Virus record (IMG/VR): IMGVR_UViG_3300033182_000670
Coordinates: 1 to 20,693 of that record
Strand: one strand, 5' to 3'
Length of the DNA: 20,693 nt
DNA from: a virus
The stretch's first letter is position 1. Each line of letters starts with the position of its first letter. Below are positions 6,284-15,636 of this stretch, piece by piece. The position numbers and the translations under genes are program-made. The notes beneath the pieces are model-generated. The model was not told the origin of the DNA, made no database searches, and saw only the letters and a list, made by a program, of their open reading frames with translations.

Positions 6284-8435
6284 AGATGTAAATGAACTCA
6301 TATTAGAATTTAAATTTAGAGCAGAGAAAGCCAAAAGGCAGATTCCAAAAACCACAAGCATGCTAGGCAGGCTTAGGCAATCAACATCTGGCATAAGAAG
6401 AGAGATTGGTGGACTGCGTAATGACTTATTATTGATGAGTTTTGCATTCGCAGGGGTCACCGCTGCGGTAGGAAAGCTCATTGGAGTATCTGCAAAATTT
6501 GAATCTGTCAAAACAAGACTAGTAGGTTTAACTGGATCAGTTGAAAACGCTGAAAAAGCATTTGATAATTTCAATAGGATAGCCGCACAGACTCCATTTA
6601 GCCTTGAAGACGTAGTTGATGCAGGGGCGCAGTTGGAAGCTTTTGGGGCTGACTCTGATGCCTTAATAGGGTCAATTACAGATTTGGCATCTTTTATGGG
6701 TACAACAGCAGTGGAAGCCGCAAATGCCTTCGGTAGAGCCTTCGCAGGTGGCGCAGGTGCTGCTGATATTTTAAGAGAACGTGGAATATTAAATATAATT
6801 AAAGCCTCTCAGGGCTTAGAAGATTTATCTAAAACAACCCTACCTGATTTCAGAAAAGCATTAATATCTGCTATGCAAGACCCTGTTGTTGGTATTGCTG
6901 GATCAGCCGATAGGTTGAGTGAAACATTCCAAGGTTTGATAAGCAACACAGGTGATAGTTTTACTAGATTAGCAGATTCAATAGGCGATATACTAATTCC
7001 TGCATTTACACCTCTAATAAAAAGATTGAAAGAAGGCGCAGAATCTGCCGAAGTATTCTTTAGAAGGGTAGTGGAGACTGACCTAGAAACTTCCATACGT
7101 CAATTAAAAGAAATGGGTGCTTCACTGGAGCAGATTGCAACTTTGCAAGAAGCTCAATTACTTGCAAATCTATTGGAGTTGGAAGAGCAACAGAGCAAAT
7201 TAAACATAGAAGGTAAAACCTCTACTGAGATATTCTCTGAAATCTCACAACTCAATGAAAATATATTAGAATCTCAGGTAAAAGTTGCTGATAAAAATGC
7301 AGAATCGGTAAGAAATCAAGAAAGGATTCTTGAGCTTGATGCAGGTATTGCGAGCCTTCGACAGAGTATCAAAGAGGCGCACGAAGGTACTTTAGATGTT
7401 AGTGATGATGAATTAAAATTAATACGAGAAGCAGTTGCGAATCATGAAATAGAAAGATCGTTTTTAGAAACGAAAGCAAGGATTATTTCGGAAAACTTTG
7501 ACTTTGCCCAAAGAGACCTATCTACGCACAAGAATACTGTTTCTGAATTATCCGAACAAGCTAGAATACTTCAGAGAATAGAGGCAATAAGAGAAAGACT
7601 GTTTGGTAAAAAACCCCTTAAGGAGGAAGAAACATCCTTAGCTAAGGTGATGGAGGTTGATGAGGCAGAGGCTAAACTAGCTGAATTAAGAAGAACTGCA
7701 GCGGTGTTTTTCAAGGAAACCAAGGATGACGCTAAAGATGGTAGTCTTAAGCCCCTGTCAGATCGAGCTGATCTTTTTATCCAAGCAAAACAAGAATTTG
7801 AGGAATTAGGGGATGAATTCCTTGAAGGTACTGAAGTAGATGATAATTTTCTTGTAAAAGTATTAGAAGATATTCAAACTGAACAAGATAAAACAACTGA
7901 GGGTTTTAATAAACTAGGGATCGCTATTGCGGAAGGTGACATGAAGAGGGCGCAAGAAGAGCTAAGATCAGCAGTAGAACCATTTAAAGAATTTGGGGAT
8001 GCTATTGGACAGGCGGTTATATACGGACAGAGCCTTGGAGATGCAGTCGTAAGTTCAATTAAGGCGATAGCTGCGGAATTAGTTGCCCAAGCGGCAACAT
8101 TAGCCTTAATGAAAATATTTCTTGGACCAGGAGCCACAGCAGCAGGGCTTGGGCTAGACTTATTAAGCGGAGTCGGTAAGCTCTTCGGATTCCACCAAGG
8201 TGGCATGATCGGTGGGCGAGGGCAGAATATTCCGATAATAGCACAACCTGGGGAATTTGTAATGCAGAGAAGCGCAGTACAATCCATAGGGGCATCAAAC
8301 CTCGCAGAGATGAATGCCACAGGACAACCAACATCGAATATCACAGTGAATATCCAAGGTGGGGTTGTGGATCAGGACTATGTAACCAACACTCTAATTC
8401 CTGCTATTAACGCTTCAGGACAAATCGTTGCTTAG
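6276..8435 (+). CDS. Tape measure protein
   Basis: A 719-residue protein that sets tail length. It has an N-terminal charged helical part, a hydrophobic segment at about residues 51-70, and a conserved block near residues 100-175 with 'AAQTPFSLEDVVDAGAQLEA' and 'FMGTTAVEAANAFGRAF', typical of tape measure N-domains. Residues ~245-560 are long Glu/Lys/Gln helices. The C-terminus has hydrophobic stretches and 'IIAQPGEFVMQRSAVQSIG', a common tape measure ending. At about 1.5 Angstrom per residue it would suit a tail of roughly 105-110 nm, an estimate from the general rule. It follows the chaperone gene and starts 8 bases before that gene's end. Confidence 0.95.
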   Translation: MARDVNELILEFKFRAEKAKRQIPKTTSMLGRLRQSTSGIRREIGGLRNDLLLMSFAFAGVTAAVGKLIGVSAKFESVKTRLVGLTGSVENAEKAFDNFNRIAAQTPFSLEDVVDAGAQLEAFGADSDALIGSITDLASFMGTTAVEAANAFGRAFAGGAGAADILRERGILNIIKASQGLEDLSKTTLPDFRKALISAMQDPVVGIAGSADRLSETFQGLISNTGDSFTRLADSIGDILIPAFTPLIKRLKEGAESAEVFFRRVVETDLETSIRQLKEMGASLEQIATLQEAQLLANLLELEEQQSKLNIEGKTSTEIFSEISQLNENILESQVKVADKNAESVRNQERILELDAGIASLRQSIKEAHEGTLDVSDDELKLIREAVANHEIERSFLETKARIISENFDFAQRDLSTHKNTVSELSEQARILQRIEAIRERLFGKKPLKEEETSLAKVMEVDEAEAKLAELRRTAAVFFKETKDDAKDGSLKPLSDRADLFIQAKQEFEELGDEFLEGTEVDDNFLVKVLEDIQTEQDKTTEGFNKLGIAIAEGDMKRAQEELRSAVEPFKEFGDAIGQAVIYGQSLGDAVVSSIKAIAAELVAQAATLALMKIFLGPGATAAGLGLDLLSGVGKLFGFHQGGMIGGRGQNIPIIAQPGEFVMQRSAVQSIGASNLAEMNATGQPTSNITVNIQGGVVDQDYVTNTLIPAINASGQIVA

Positions 8436-10629
8436 TTTATCTTCCAATTTAAGTTCAGCATTAGACAAGGATGCGATAGCATCATATTGGTATCTAAAGC
8501 TTTACTACGATGATGAAACTAGCTTTGTGGGACTATCCGATAAAGATAGAACGATTGGTGGTAATGCATACTATGGATTAGTTACCTCATGGTCTAACCT
8601 AACATATTCTGCGAATCTCAATGACTTTGAGGTTAAGTCTTCTGTAATGAGATTGAAATTAGCCAATACTCCAAAAGCTATAGATGGTGGTAGATTCTCC
8701 GACTTTTACTCATCAAGGGAATTTACTAATAGAAAATGGGAATTGTATTTTGGTGAAGATAGTGTGTCTTCAGCCTCTGACCATCAGATTTTAGCCACTG
8801 GAATTATAGGCTTAAATACTGAATACACTAAGACTGATTTTTCCATATCTTTAAATTATATGCTCAATAAATTTAATTTGGAAATACCGACTGTGATTCT
8901 CTCTGGAGTGGATGTACCCGATGAAAATGTAGGGAAACCAGTGCCTTTTGTATATGGGGATTTTGACAGAGAAGCAACTGTTCCAAGCACTGATTTTGAT
9001 AGGCATACTGGACAATATGCTCCAATGATTATATCTAATATGTGGGAACCTACAAATGGTGGTATAGAAGCTAAAGCTGATGATAATTCAACAGAGACTC
9101 TCCATACTTTGCGTGATGAAAATATAGCTATGTATCTTGATAATGTATATGCTTCATTTGATGATAATTTGGTGGATGTGCTGAATAATCCAATCGCATA
9201 TGTTTCTGGGAATCTATTAGAATCAGCTAAGTTTGTTACTGGCGTTACTGAGGTTCAGAATTTTAGTAACTCTACAAGTAAAACATTGTCAGTTAGCGGT
9301 GGCAGTACAGATGATTTTAGTTTTGGAGTGCCGAATCTACCAAAAGGTGTTGATAGAACTGGTCTTAAAATGCTTGTATATTATACTTCAGATATGCCAG
9401 TTCCTGATGCTGCCGCCCCTAATGATTTTTTTAAATTTACGAATACTGCAAATAGTCCTATCAGTGATAATCTACCCCAAGGAACAAATACAGTACAGAG
9501 CATTGCCTTAGGCTCGACAGATACAGGTCGAACTATAAAACTTAGAATGGACGCTACGGACTCTGGTGGGACTTATAGTGCTAGTATACATACGATATTA
9601 ATTGTCGGTGACTATGAGATAGATGATACTGTAGTTGAAACCAAAGTTCACAAAAGAACTACATACACACATGGTATAGATGAGCGTTCTTTTAGGATTG
9701 GTGAAATAGAGTCGCCAATAACAACATCAGTTACAAGGGAGTACAATGTACCTAAAAAGGTTCGTATGCTGTATGGATCATTAAAGGGAAGAAAATATAA
9801 TTCTGACCTAACATCATCTCGCTCCCATGGATATGCGACAACTGATTTTATTGAAAATCCAGTTTATATGATAGAAGATATTGGTCGTAAAATGATGGGT
9901 GCGAGCATTGATACTTCTACGTTTGATGATTATGGAACCAAAACAACAGGTAAATTGAAACATATTTTTAGTGTATCTAATGCTAGTGATGTAAAACTAA
10001 GATTTAGTCAATATTTTTTAGAAAGCGCAGATGATGTTTTGAGAAGGATATGCAGGCAATCTGGATTGTTTTACCATTTCAATGAAAATGGTGCAATAAG
10101 AATTTTTGGTAGAGCTAGATCAGGATACTATATTTCTGATAACTCATCAGATTTTTTAACTCAAACTATCGATTTCGATCACTGCAATTTGGATAGCATT
10201 GCTTATACCGATTCTGGGTACTTACGAAATAAAATTAAAGTAAAATACAATTTCGATTATGGCTCTGAGCAATCAATCGATGAGACTTCATTTGTAGAAG
10301 ATTCAACCAGTAAGGGGACAAGCTCTAGCGGCTATGCAATTACCAACACGCTGATTTCTGAGGCAAATTATATCAATGATTCTACTGTAGCTACTGCATA
10401 TGCCAATACCTTATTGGATTATTTTAAAGACAGAAAACCAGTAATTAAGCTTACTACAGGTAGAATGGAATATGTAAATATTGAAATTGGAGATATCGTG
10501 AATATTAGCAATTTTCCATCAGATGTGAAGATATTCGGCACTGCACTAGCAAGCACAGATTATTTTATGGTGACCAGTGTAAGCAAATCACCAAACATGA
10601 TAAGATTAACTTTGACCGAGGTTTCATAA
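8428..10629 (+). CDS. Tail-tip hub / baseplate-like protein
   Basis: A 733-residue protein from a TTG start (8428) with AGGA seven bases upstream, overlapping the tape measure end. The N-terminal ~180 residues show 'YWYLKLYYDDETSFVGLSD' and an alternating strand pattern; 'PFVYGDFDREATVPS' follows. The later part has 'VLRRICRQSGLFYHFNENG' and 'YVNIEIGDIVNISNFPSDV', which resemble the domains of central tail-hub proteins (gpJ/gp27-like). Position after the tape measure and before receptor-binding genes supports a tail-tip role, opening the tube for DNA release. A minor tail protein of another class is possible. Confidence 0.7.
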   Translation: MLSLSSNLSSALDKDAIASYWYLKLYYDDETSFVGLSDKDRTIGGNAYYGLVTSWSNLTYSANLNDFEVKSSVMRLKLANTPKAIDGGRFSDFYSSREFTNRKWELYFGEDSVSSASDHQILATGIIGLNTEYTKTDFSISLNYMLNKFNLEIPTVILSGVDVPDENVGKPVPFVYGDFDREATVPSTDFDRHTGQYAPMIISNMWEPTNGGIEAKADDNSTETLHTLRDENIAMYLDNVYASFDDNLVDVLNNPIAYVSGNLLESAKFVTGVTEVQNFSNSTSKTLSVSGGSTDDFSFGVPNLPKGVDRTGLKMLVYYTSDMPVPDAAAPNDFFKFTNTANSPISDNLPQGTNTVQSIALGSTDTGRTIKLRMDATDSGGTYSASIHTILIVGDYEIDDTVVETKVHKRTTYTHGIDERSFRIGEIESPITTSVTREYNVPKKVRMLYGSLKGRKYNSDLTSSRSHGYATTDFIENPVYMIEDIGRKMMGASIDTSTFDDYGTKTTGKLKHIFSVSNASDVKLRFSQYFLESADDVLRRICRQSGLFYHFNENGAIRIFGRARSGYYISDNSSDFLTQTIDFDHCNLDSIAYTDSGYLRNKIKVKYNFDYGSEQSIDETSFVEDSTSKGTSSSGYAITNTLISEANYINDSTVATAYANTLLDYFKDRKPVIKLTTGRMEYVNIEIGDIVNISNFPSDVKIFGTALASTDYFMVTSVSKSPNMIRLTLTEVS

Positions 10630-11399
10630 TGGCAAAAAGCTTTATATACGATAGCTCAGGGACTTACAATGCTACGCTAGATGATGGTGTTGTAAGTGGA
10701 ATTACCAATGGATCAACATACACTGGTAGTGGCACGAATATAACCAATGAGTTATATGCAAATGATCAGAATATAAGTAATGCAGTAACTGCTTTTGATA
10801 ATTTGGACTGCATACAATTAGACTATTCTAGCGATGTTACAATCGATACGGTAGCTCTCTATTTTTCAGCAGCAAGTAGTAATTCAGTCGTGATTGCACC
10901 CGAAGGCACTACCCCTGCAACAACTATAGGAACCCCATTAACCACAGATAGTTCATTGGCGATTAATTGGAATGTTACCTCTGATCTATCTGCTACTTCA
11001 AGATATTATTATATCATAGCATCAGGTGGGGCAGTTACCAACCTATCTGAAGTTATCCTAGGTAAAACCCTAACATTCCCACATAACCCAAATCTAAGCG
11101 GTAAAGAAAGCAAGGTATTCGGGGTAGATGTGGTAGAATCTTATGGTGGTTTGGAATATGCGAATAAAAGGCATGATGGGAAGCGAATGTGGGAAATGTC
11201 TTTTAGCAATCTCAATGCCACTGATAAAACAAATTTTGAAACAATGCGAGATGCAATTAGCACAAACTTCCTAAAATTTGTATACTATGATGATAGCACT
11301 TATCATTGGGTAAGGGCATTACCAGGTAGCTTTGAGTTCACAGAGGTAGCATATCAAAGTTATAATATGAACGTTAAAATTATAGAGCAATTAGCATAA
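10629..11399 (+). CDS. Minor tail protein, paralogue of the 14587-15636 product
   Basis: A 256-residue beta-rich protein. Residues 140-206 include 'LSEVILGKTLTF', 'VVESYGGLEYANK' (168-180) and 'TDKTNFETM' (198-206). The same order of motifs occurs in the gene at 14587 ('ISEIFMGVKYEP', 'VQESYSGREYANR', 'TIKTNFESL'), so the two share a C-terminal domain. The N-terminal half looks like a discoidin-type strand pattern ('CIQLDYSSDVTIDTVALYFS'). It is placed between the hub and the fibre, suggesting it links or caps the fibre at the tail tip. Starts and ends are TAATG overlaps. Confidence 0.7.
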   Translation: MAKSFIYDSSGTYNATLDDGVVSGITNGSTYTGSGTNITNELYANDQNISNAVTAFDNLDCIQLDYSSDVTIDTVALYFSAASSNSVVIAPEGTTPATTIGTPLTTDSSLAINWNVTSDLSATSRYYYIIASGGAVTNLSEVILGKTLTFPHNPNLSGKESKVFGVDVVESYGGLEYANKRHDGKRMWEMSFSNLNATDKTNFETMRDAISTNFLKFVYYDDSTYHWVRALPGSFEFTEVAYQSYNMNVKIIEQLA

Positions 11400-14300
11400 T
11401 GGCAGCGAATACTTCACTTACCGATACCGCAATAAATGTAGGTTATACACAGATTCTTCATGTTGGTGACTCGGATGGTCTACACGCAACTACCAATCGA
11501 GCAGTATACGATGGGGATGGAACTGCAAGTGCATTGGAAATAAGTGCTGCCAATGTAGGTGCAAAATCAGGCGCAACGCTACTTCAAGGTGGGGTAGAGA
11601 TTACCGCAACTGCTGCAGAACTAAACATCATGGATGGTGTGACAGCGACTGCTAGTGAGATCAATGCCTTAGATGGAATCACTGCAAGTGTTAGTGAGCT
11701 AAATATCTTAGATGGTGTGACTGCTACCGCAAGTGAATTGAATATTTTGGATGGGGCAACACTGTCAGTATCAGAACTGAACATCCTTGATGGAGTTACC
11801 GCAAGCACAAGTGAGATCAATCAGCTCGAAGGGATCACAGTTGTATCAACTACAGGTAGTCAAACACTGACAAATAAAACTCTTACATCTCCCACAATAT
11901 CAGGACTTAACCTGAGTGATTCTTCAATAGTGTTTGAGGGTTCAATAGCTGATGATTATGAAACCACACTAACAGTCACAAATCCAACCGCAGATAGAAC
12001 ATTAACGCTTCCTAACGCAACTGACACAATCGTAGGAAGAGCGACCACTGATACACTCACTAACAAAACTATCGATGCCGATAGTAATACAATTAGCAAT
12101 TTAGAACATGGGAGTGAAGTGGACAACCCCACATCTGGTGTGCATGGAGTCACAGGATCAGTAGTTGGTACATCAGATTCTCAGACTCTAACAAATAAGA
12201 CCATAAATGCTGATAACAACACAATCAGTAATTTAGCCCATGGTAGCGAAGTAGATAATCCATCATCAGGAGTTCATGGCGTAACTGGTAATGTGGTTGG
12301 GACTTCTGATACACAAACTTTAACGAACAAAACATTAATCACACCGATCATAGCAGAGATTGATAACGCATCAAATATTACGCTTGATGCTGGTGCTGAT
12401 ATCGTATTGGATGCTGATGGTGGTGATGTATTCTTTAAAGATGCAGGCACTACCTATGGCTCAATGACGAATACATCGGGCAATCTTATTGTCAAGTCAG
12501 GTACAACCACAGCCCTGACATTCTCTGGGTCAAGCGTTACAATCGCAGGGGATGCCACAATAGGCGGAGATGATATTAATTCAAGTGGTTTTAGCCCAGG
12601 ATTCTCAGGCATTGGATGGAAGATAGATAATGCCAGCCACTTAACAGTGGAAAGTGCCACAGTCCGAGGAACTTTGTCTGTATATGAATTACTAATTCAG
12701 CAGATTAGAGCTACAAATGGAGCTGTGTTTATATCTTCAGCAGCAAAAGTAGAAAGTGCTTCTGGATTATCTGATAGTGATGACGATGGAACAATAACAT
12801 TCGAAGATGCATCAGGGAATAATTTATGTCCATTTGCAGATGGCGACATTATCATGATGCAAAGAGTTAATCCTGGTGCATTAGTAGCATCGAATGCTGC
12901 AGGGGGTGCAACGAATGTGATTAAGAAGCTTGTATACGAGGTTACTGCAGTTACTAATAATACAGTGACTGTCACTAACGCAGGCTTTAACAACACAGAC
13001 TCACCATCAGCAGGAGATGAGTTTGTAAGAATAGGTAACAATGGGGATACTGCGAATCGTGATGGAGTAATCTATTTAACATCCGATGATTCTAACGCTC
13101 CATTCATTGATATAAAAGCCAGTATCAATTCATACTCTGAGTGGACAACATCCATGCCAAAGGTCAGATTGGGTAAGCTGTCTGGAATTACAGATGCAGA
13201 TATTAATGGTGGATCAGAGCTATCAGGATTCGGTCTTTATTCAGATAATATATACCTCAAGGGTGAAATTGTAGCAACCTCAGGTAAGATTGGTGGGATT
13301 ACGATTGCAAGCAGTAAGGTATACACAGGAAATGGTATACATAAAGATTCTGATACTGGATTCTATATAGATAGTAGCTCAAACTTCTCATTGGGTGATA
13401 AATTGTCTTGGAATGGTTCTGCATTAACAATAGATGGATCAGTTACTATAGGTTCCAATACTGCGAGCAATCTCATTACTGGCAGTGATGTTAACGCTAA
13501 TGTGACCAGTATATCTGGCGGTGTAATCACCACAGGAACATTAGATGCCTCTGTGGTCAATGTTACCAACCTTAATGCAACTAATATCAACACTGGGACA
13601 TTAGATGCCTCTGGTATTACCGTAACCAATTTAGATGCATCAAGCGTTACCGCAGGGACAATGTCTGCCGATAGAATATTGCTCGGTGGATTGGACTTAA
13701 CTACTTATGTAGATAATTCTTTATTTGGCGATGGTTCTGATGGGTCTTCAACAATCAGTGGTAATACAACATTAACTTCTGATAAATATTATTCAAGTCT
13801 TACGATTGATGCAGGGGTTACACTTAACACTGGTGGCTATAGGGTTTTCGTGAGTGGCACATTAATTATGGGAGCTTCTGCCAAGATAGCCAATAATGGA
13901 TCAAATGGAAGTGATGGTGGATTTGCGTTTGGTGGATCTGGTGGGTCTGGGGGCGCAAGTGGAACACTAAGGGGTGGTGCAGACGGAGGAAGAGGTGGAG
14001 GCACTCAAGGCGCAGGAGATGCAGGTGGTAGTGCAGACCCATGTATCAATGCCAATGATGGAGCTGCAGGTGGATCAGGTGGGGGCGTAGGTGGCGGTGA
14101 CCCAGGTTCAGGTGGGAGTGCAGGCTCTGCATCGGTAAAGAAAACCAATTTTGAGCATATAGACCCAACTATACTAATCACGATGCGTGATATTTATGGT
14201 ATCGATGATACTCCTAAAACAATACGCCCAAGTTGTGCAGGTGGAGGTGGAGGCGGTGGAGGCACTAAAGCTACTACACTTGAAGATGGACATGGCGGTG

Positions 14301-14590
14301 GCGGCGGCGGTGGCGGAGGTGGCACTGTCCTCGTTTGTGCCAAGACTATTGCCCTTGGTACTAGTTCCAAATTTGAATCTAAAGGTGGCAATGGTGGGGA
14401 TGGTTATAATGGGTCATCAGGCGATGGTGGTGGCGGTGGTGCAGGCAATGGTGGTGCGGTAATAATCCTCTCCAATACGAATGTTAGCTCATCTTATGTA
14501 GATGTGACTCCAGGATCAGCAGGAACATCGGTTGGTGGTAGCGATGGTGGTGCAGGTAGCAGTGGAACATTCATTATGCGACAGATATGA
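11399..14590 (+). CDS. Large tail fibre with repeat shaft and polyglycine tip
   Basis: A 1063-residue receptor-binding candidate, the largest gene here. Residues ~67-149 are six ~13-residue repeats of the type A-T-A-S-E-L-N-I-L-D-G-V-T, well known from phage fibres. Residues ~150-313 contain three copies of 'QTLTNKT' and two of 'HGSEVDNP.SGVHGVTG'. Residues ~711-771 hold 'NTGTLDAS..NVTNL' repeats. From ~836 the C-terminus is very glycine-rich, including GGGGGGGG tracts at ~948-979, and ends 'SSGTFIMRQI'. Such polyglycine segments are known in adhesins such as gp38 of T4-like phages, where they form a polyglycine-II sandwich. It likely binds the host surface. No dedicated fibre chaperone is visible nearby. 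Confidence 0.88.
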   Translation: MAANTSLTDTAINVGYTQILHVGDSDGLHATTNRAVYDGDGTASALEISAANVGAKSGATLLQGGVEITATAAELNIMDGVTATASEINALDGITASVSELNILDGVTATASELNILDGATLSVSELNILDGVTASTSEINQLEGITVVSTTGSQTLTNKTLTSPTISGLNLSDSSIVFEGSIADDYETTLTVTNPTADRTLTLPNATDTIVGRATTDTLTNKTIDADSNTISNLEHGSEVDNPTSGVHGVTGSVVGTSDSQTLTNKTINADNNTISNLAHGSEVDNPSSGVHGVTGNVVGTSDTQTLTNKTLITPIIAEIDNASNITLDAGADIVLDADGGDVFFKDAGTTYGSMTNTSGNLIVKSGTTTALTFSGSSVTIAGDATIGGDDINSSGFSPGFSGIGWKIDNASHLTVESATVRGTLSVYELLIQQIRATNGAVFISSAAKVESASGLSDSDDDGTITFEDASGNNLCPFADGDIIMMQRVNPGALVASNAAGGATNVIKKLVYEVTAVTNNTVTVTNAGFNNTDSPSAGDEFVRIGNNGDTANRDGVIYLTSDDSNAPFIDIKASINSYSEWTTSMPKVRLGKLSGITDADINGGSELSGFGLYSDNIYLKGEIVATSGKIGGITIASSKVYTGNGIHKDSDTGFYIDSSSNFSLGDKLSWNGSALTIDGSVTIGSNTASNLITGSDVNANVTSISGGVITTGTLDASVVNVTNLNATNINTGTLDASGITVTNLDASSVTAGTMSADRILLGGLDLTTYVDNSLFGDGSDGSSTISGNTTLTSDKYYSSLTIDAGVTLNTGGYRVFVSGTLIMGASAKIANNGSNGSDGGFAFGGSGGSGGASGTLRGGADGGRGGGTQGAGDAGGSADPCINANDGAAGGSGGGVGGGDPGSGGSAGSASVKKTNFEHIDPTILITMRDIYGIDDTPKTIRPSCAGGGGGGGGTKATTLEDGHGGGGGGGGGGTVLVCAKTIALGTSSKFESKGGNGGDGYNGSSGDGGGGGAGNGGAVIILSNTNVSSSYVDVTPGSAGTSVGGSDGGAGSSGTFIMRQI
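11599..11845 (+). repeat. Six tandem ~39-bp fibre repeats (SELNILDGVTA type)
   Basis: Six in-frame units in the fibre gene each encode a close variant of 'TASELNILDGVTA', with I/M/A at the middle position and D or E before G in the last copy. Codons differ between copies, so the units are old rather than a fresh expansion. Confidence 0.85.
13906..14580 (+). repeat. GGN-rich tracts encoding the glycine-rich fibre tip
   Basis: Low-complexity runs of GGT/GGC/GGA codons, densest at 14240-14270 and 14292-14325, encode blocks of seven to ten glycines. They are separated by a non-repetitive insert (about 14125-14235) that breaks the tract. The codon-third variation suggests the repeat is maintained at protein level. 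Confidence 0.75.
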
Positions 14591-15636
14591 TCTTCTATGC
14601 AGATACGATTGGACTTGATCCACCAACTGAAGGATATATTAATTCTTCTATAGAGGTAAAATTTAGTGAGAATACAACTCAGTTTGGCGATGAAACTCGG
14701 AAATTTGGCACTATTGCTGATTCATCATTCGTATCTGATTTTACAACTAATAATCCGACTGTTTTATATGATTATAGGAATGTACTAGCTACAGATTTCA
14801 CAAGCCTAAAAACATTCCAAACATCCGCTGGGAAAACCCTACTTACATCTGATGGTGAAATATTCAAAACTGCTGATGCAGATACGGATATTGGCCTAAG
14901 ATATCAATTTAGCGAAACTTCTCAATTTGACTTTATAGCTTTCCATGTCACAAGAGTTGGCACTGCTGTAGACATTAAAATATATGAAACCTCGAAAAAT
15001 GTAGTTTTCCAAACTTCGGCAGGGAAAAACCTAGTCACCTCTGATGGCGCATTATTCTTAACCGCAGATAATCCTGATGATAGCTTGGGGCTGATATTAG
15101 AAGGTAATATCTCATCTACAGGATGGACAGTAATTGACTTCGGTAGTTTGCAATTCTATGATTCAGATGGTAAGAAATTTCAACCATCTGACGCTGACGG
15201 ACTCAGAACTTCACCTGTTGGATCACAGGAGCAGATTAATACTGATATTATATTGGTTCAATTAAGCGGAAGTTTTGACATTGATATTTCAGAGATATTT
15301 ATGGGTGTCAAATACGAACCTGGTAGGAATTTTGATATTGGCACGAAAACAGGAGCCACTCCATTGGTTAATGTTCAGGAAAGCTATTCAGGGCGTGAAT
15401 ATGCCAACCGAGTAGAAAGCGATAAGGAGTTTTTTGAATATCAATACAATGAGGCAGATAATACAATCAAAACCAATTTTGAAAGCCTATTACAAGACTC
15501 TCAGGACCAAAGAATTCTTATAAATGATGATGATGAATATCGCTATGTATTTAGCGATAAGAGATCATTCGACGCTACGGAAATAGCATCAGGCGTGTAT
15601 GATATAAAACTAAGATTCAGTAACGATAGATTCTAA
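14587..15636 (+). CDS. Minor tail protein with duplicated FQTSAGK insert
   Basis: A 349-residue beta-rich protein. Residues 77-97 (FQTSAGKTLLTSDGEIF...) and 141-161 (FQTSAGKNLVTSDGALF...) are near-identical inserts, with a weaker relative at 190-205 (FYDSDGKKFQPSDADG). Its C-terminal ~115 residues match those of the 10629-11399 product in motif order, showing common ancestry. It directly follows the fibre and overlaps it by four bases (ATGA). It is probably at the tail tip. Its last 27 bases overlap the convergent integrase gene on the other strand. Confidence 0.7.
   Translation: MIFYADTIGLDPPTEGYINSSIEVKFSENTTQFGDETRKFGTIADSSFVSDFTTNNPTVLYDYRNVLATDFTSLKTFQTSAGKTLLTSDGEIFKTADADTDIGLRYQFSETSQFDFIAFHVTRVGTAVDIKIYETSKNVVFQTSAGKNLVTSDGALFLTADNPDDSLGLILEGNISSTGWTVIDFGSLQFYDSDGKKFQPSDADGLRTSPVGSQEQINTDIILVQLSGSFDIDISEIFMGVKYEPGRNFDIGTKTGATPLVNVQESYSGREYANRVESDKEFFEYQYNEADNTIKTNFESLLQDSQDQRILINDDDEYRYVFSDKRSFDATEIASGVYDIKLRFSNDRF

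Noticed and set aside
11599-11845. CRISPR-like array
   Set aside because: The repeats are coding, differ in sequence and have no constant spacers.
11584-14391. Long minus-strand open frames opposite the fibre gene
   Set aside because: They mirror the low-complexity repeats of the sense gene (Ser/Val- and Pro-rich), have no ribosome binding sites and overlap a convincing long gene.
14187-14462. Plus-strand frame within the glycine-rich part of the fibre
   Set aside because: A Val/Ala-rich shadow caused by GGN repeats in another frame; the fibre frame continues through it.
11399-14590. Possible variable region of a diversity-generating retroelement in the fibre
   Set aside because: No reverse transcriptase or template repeat is seen anywhere in the window, and repeat differences are not confined to adenines.
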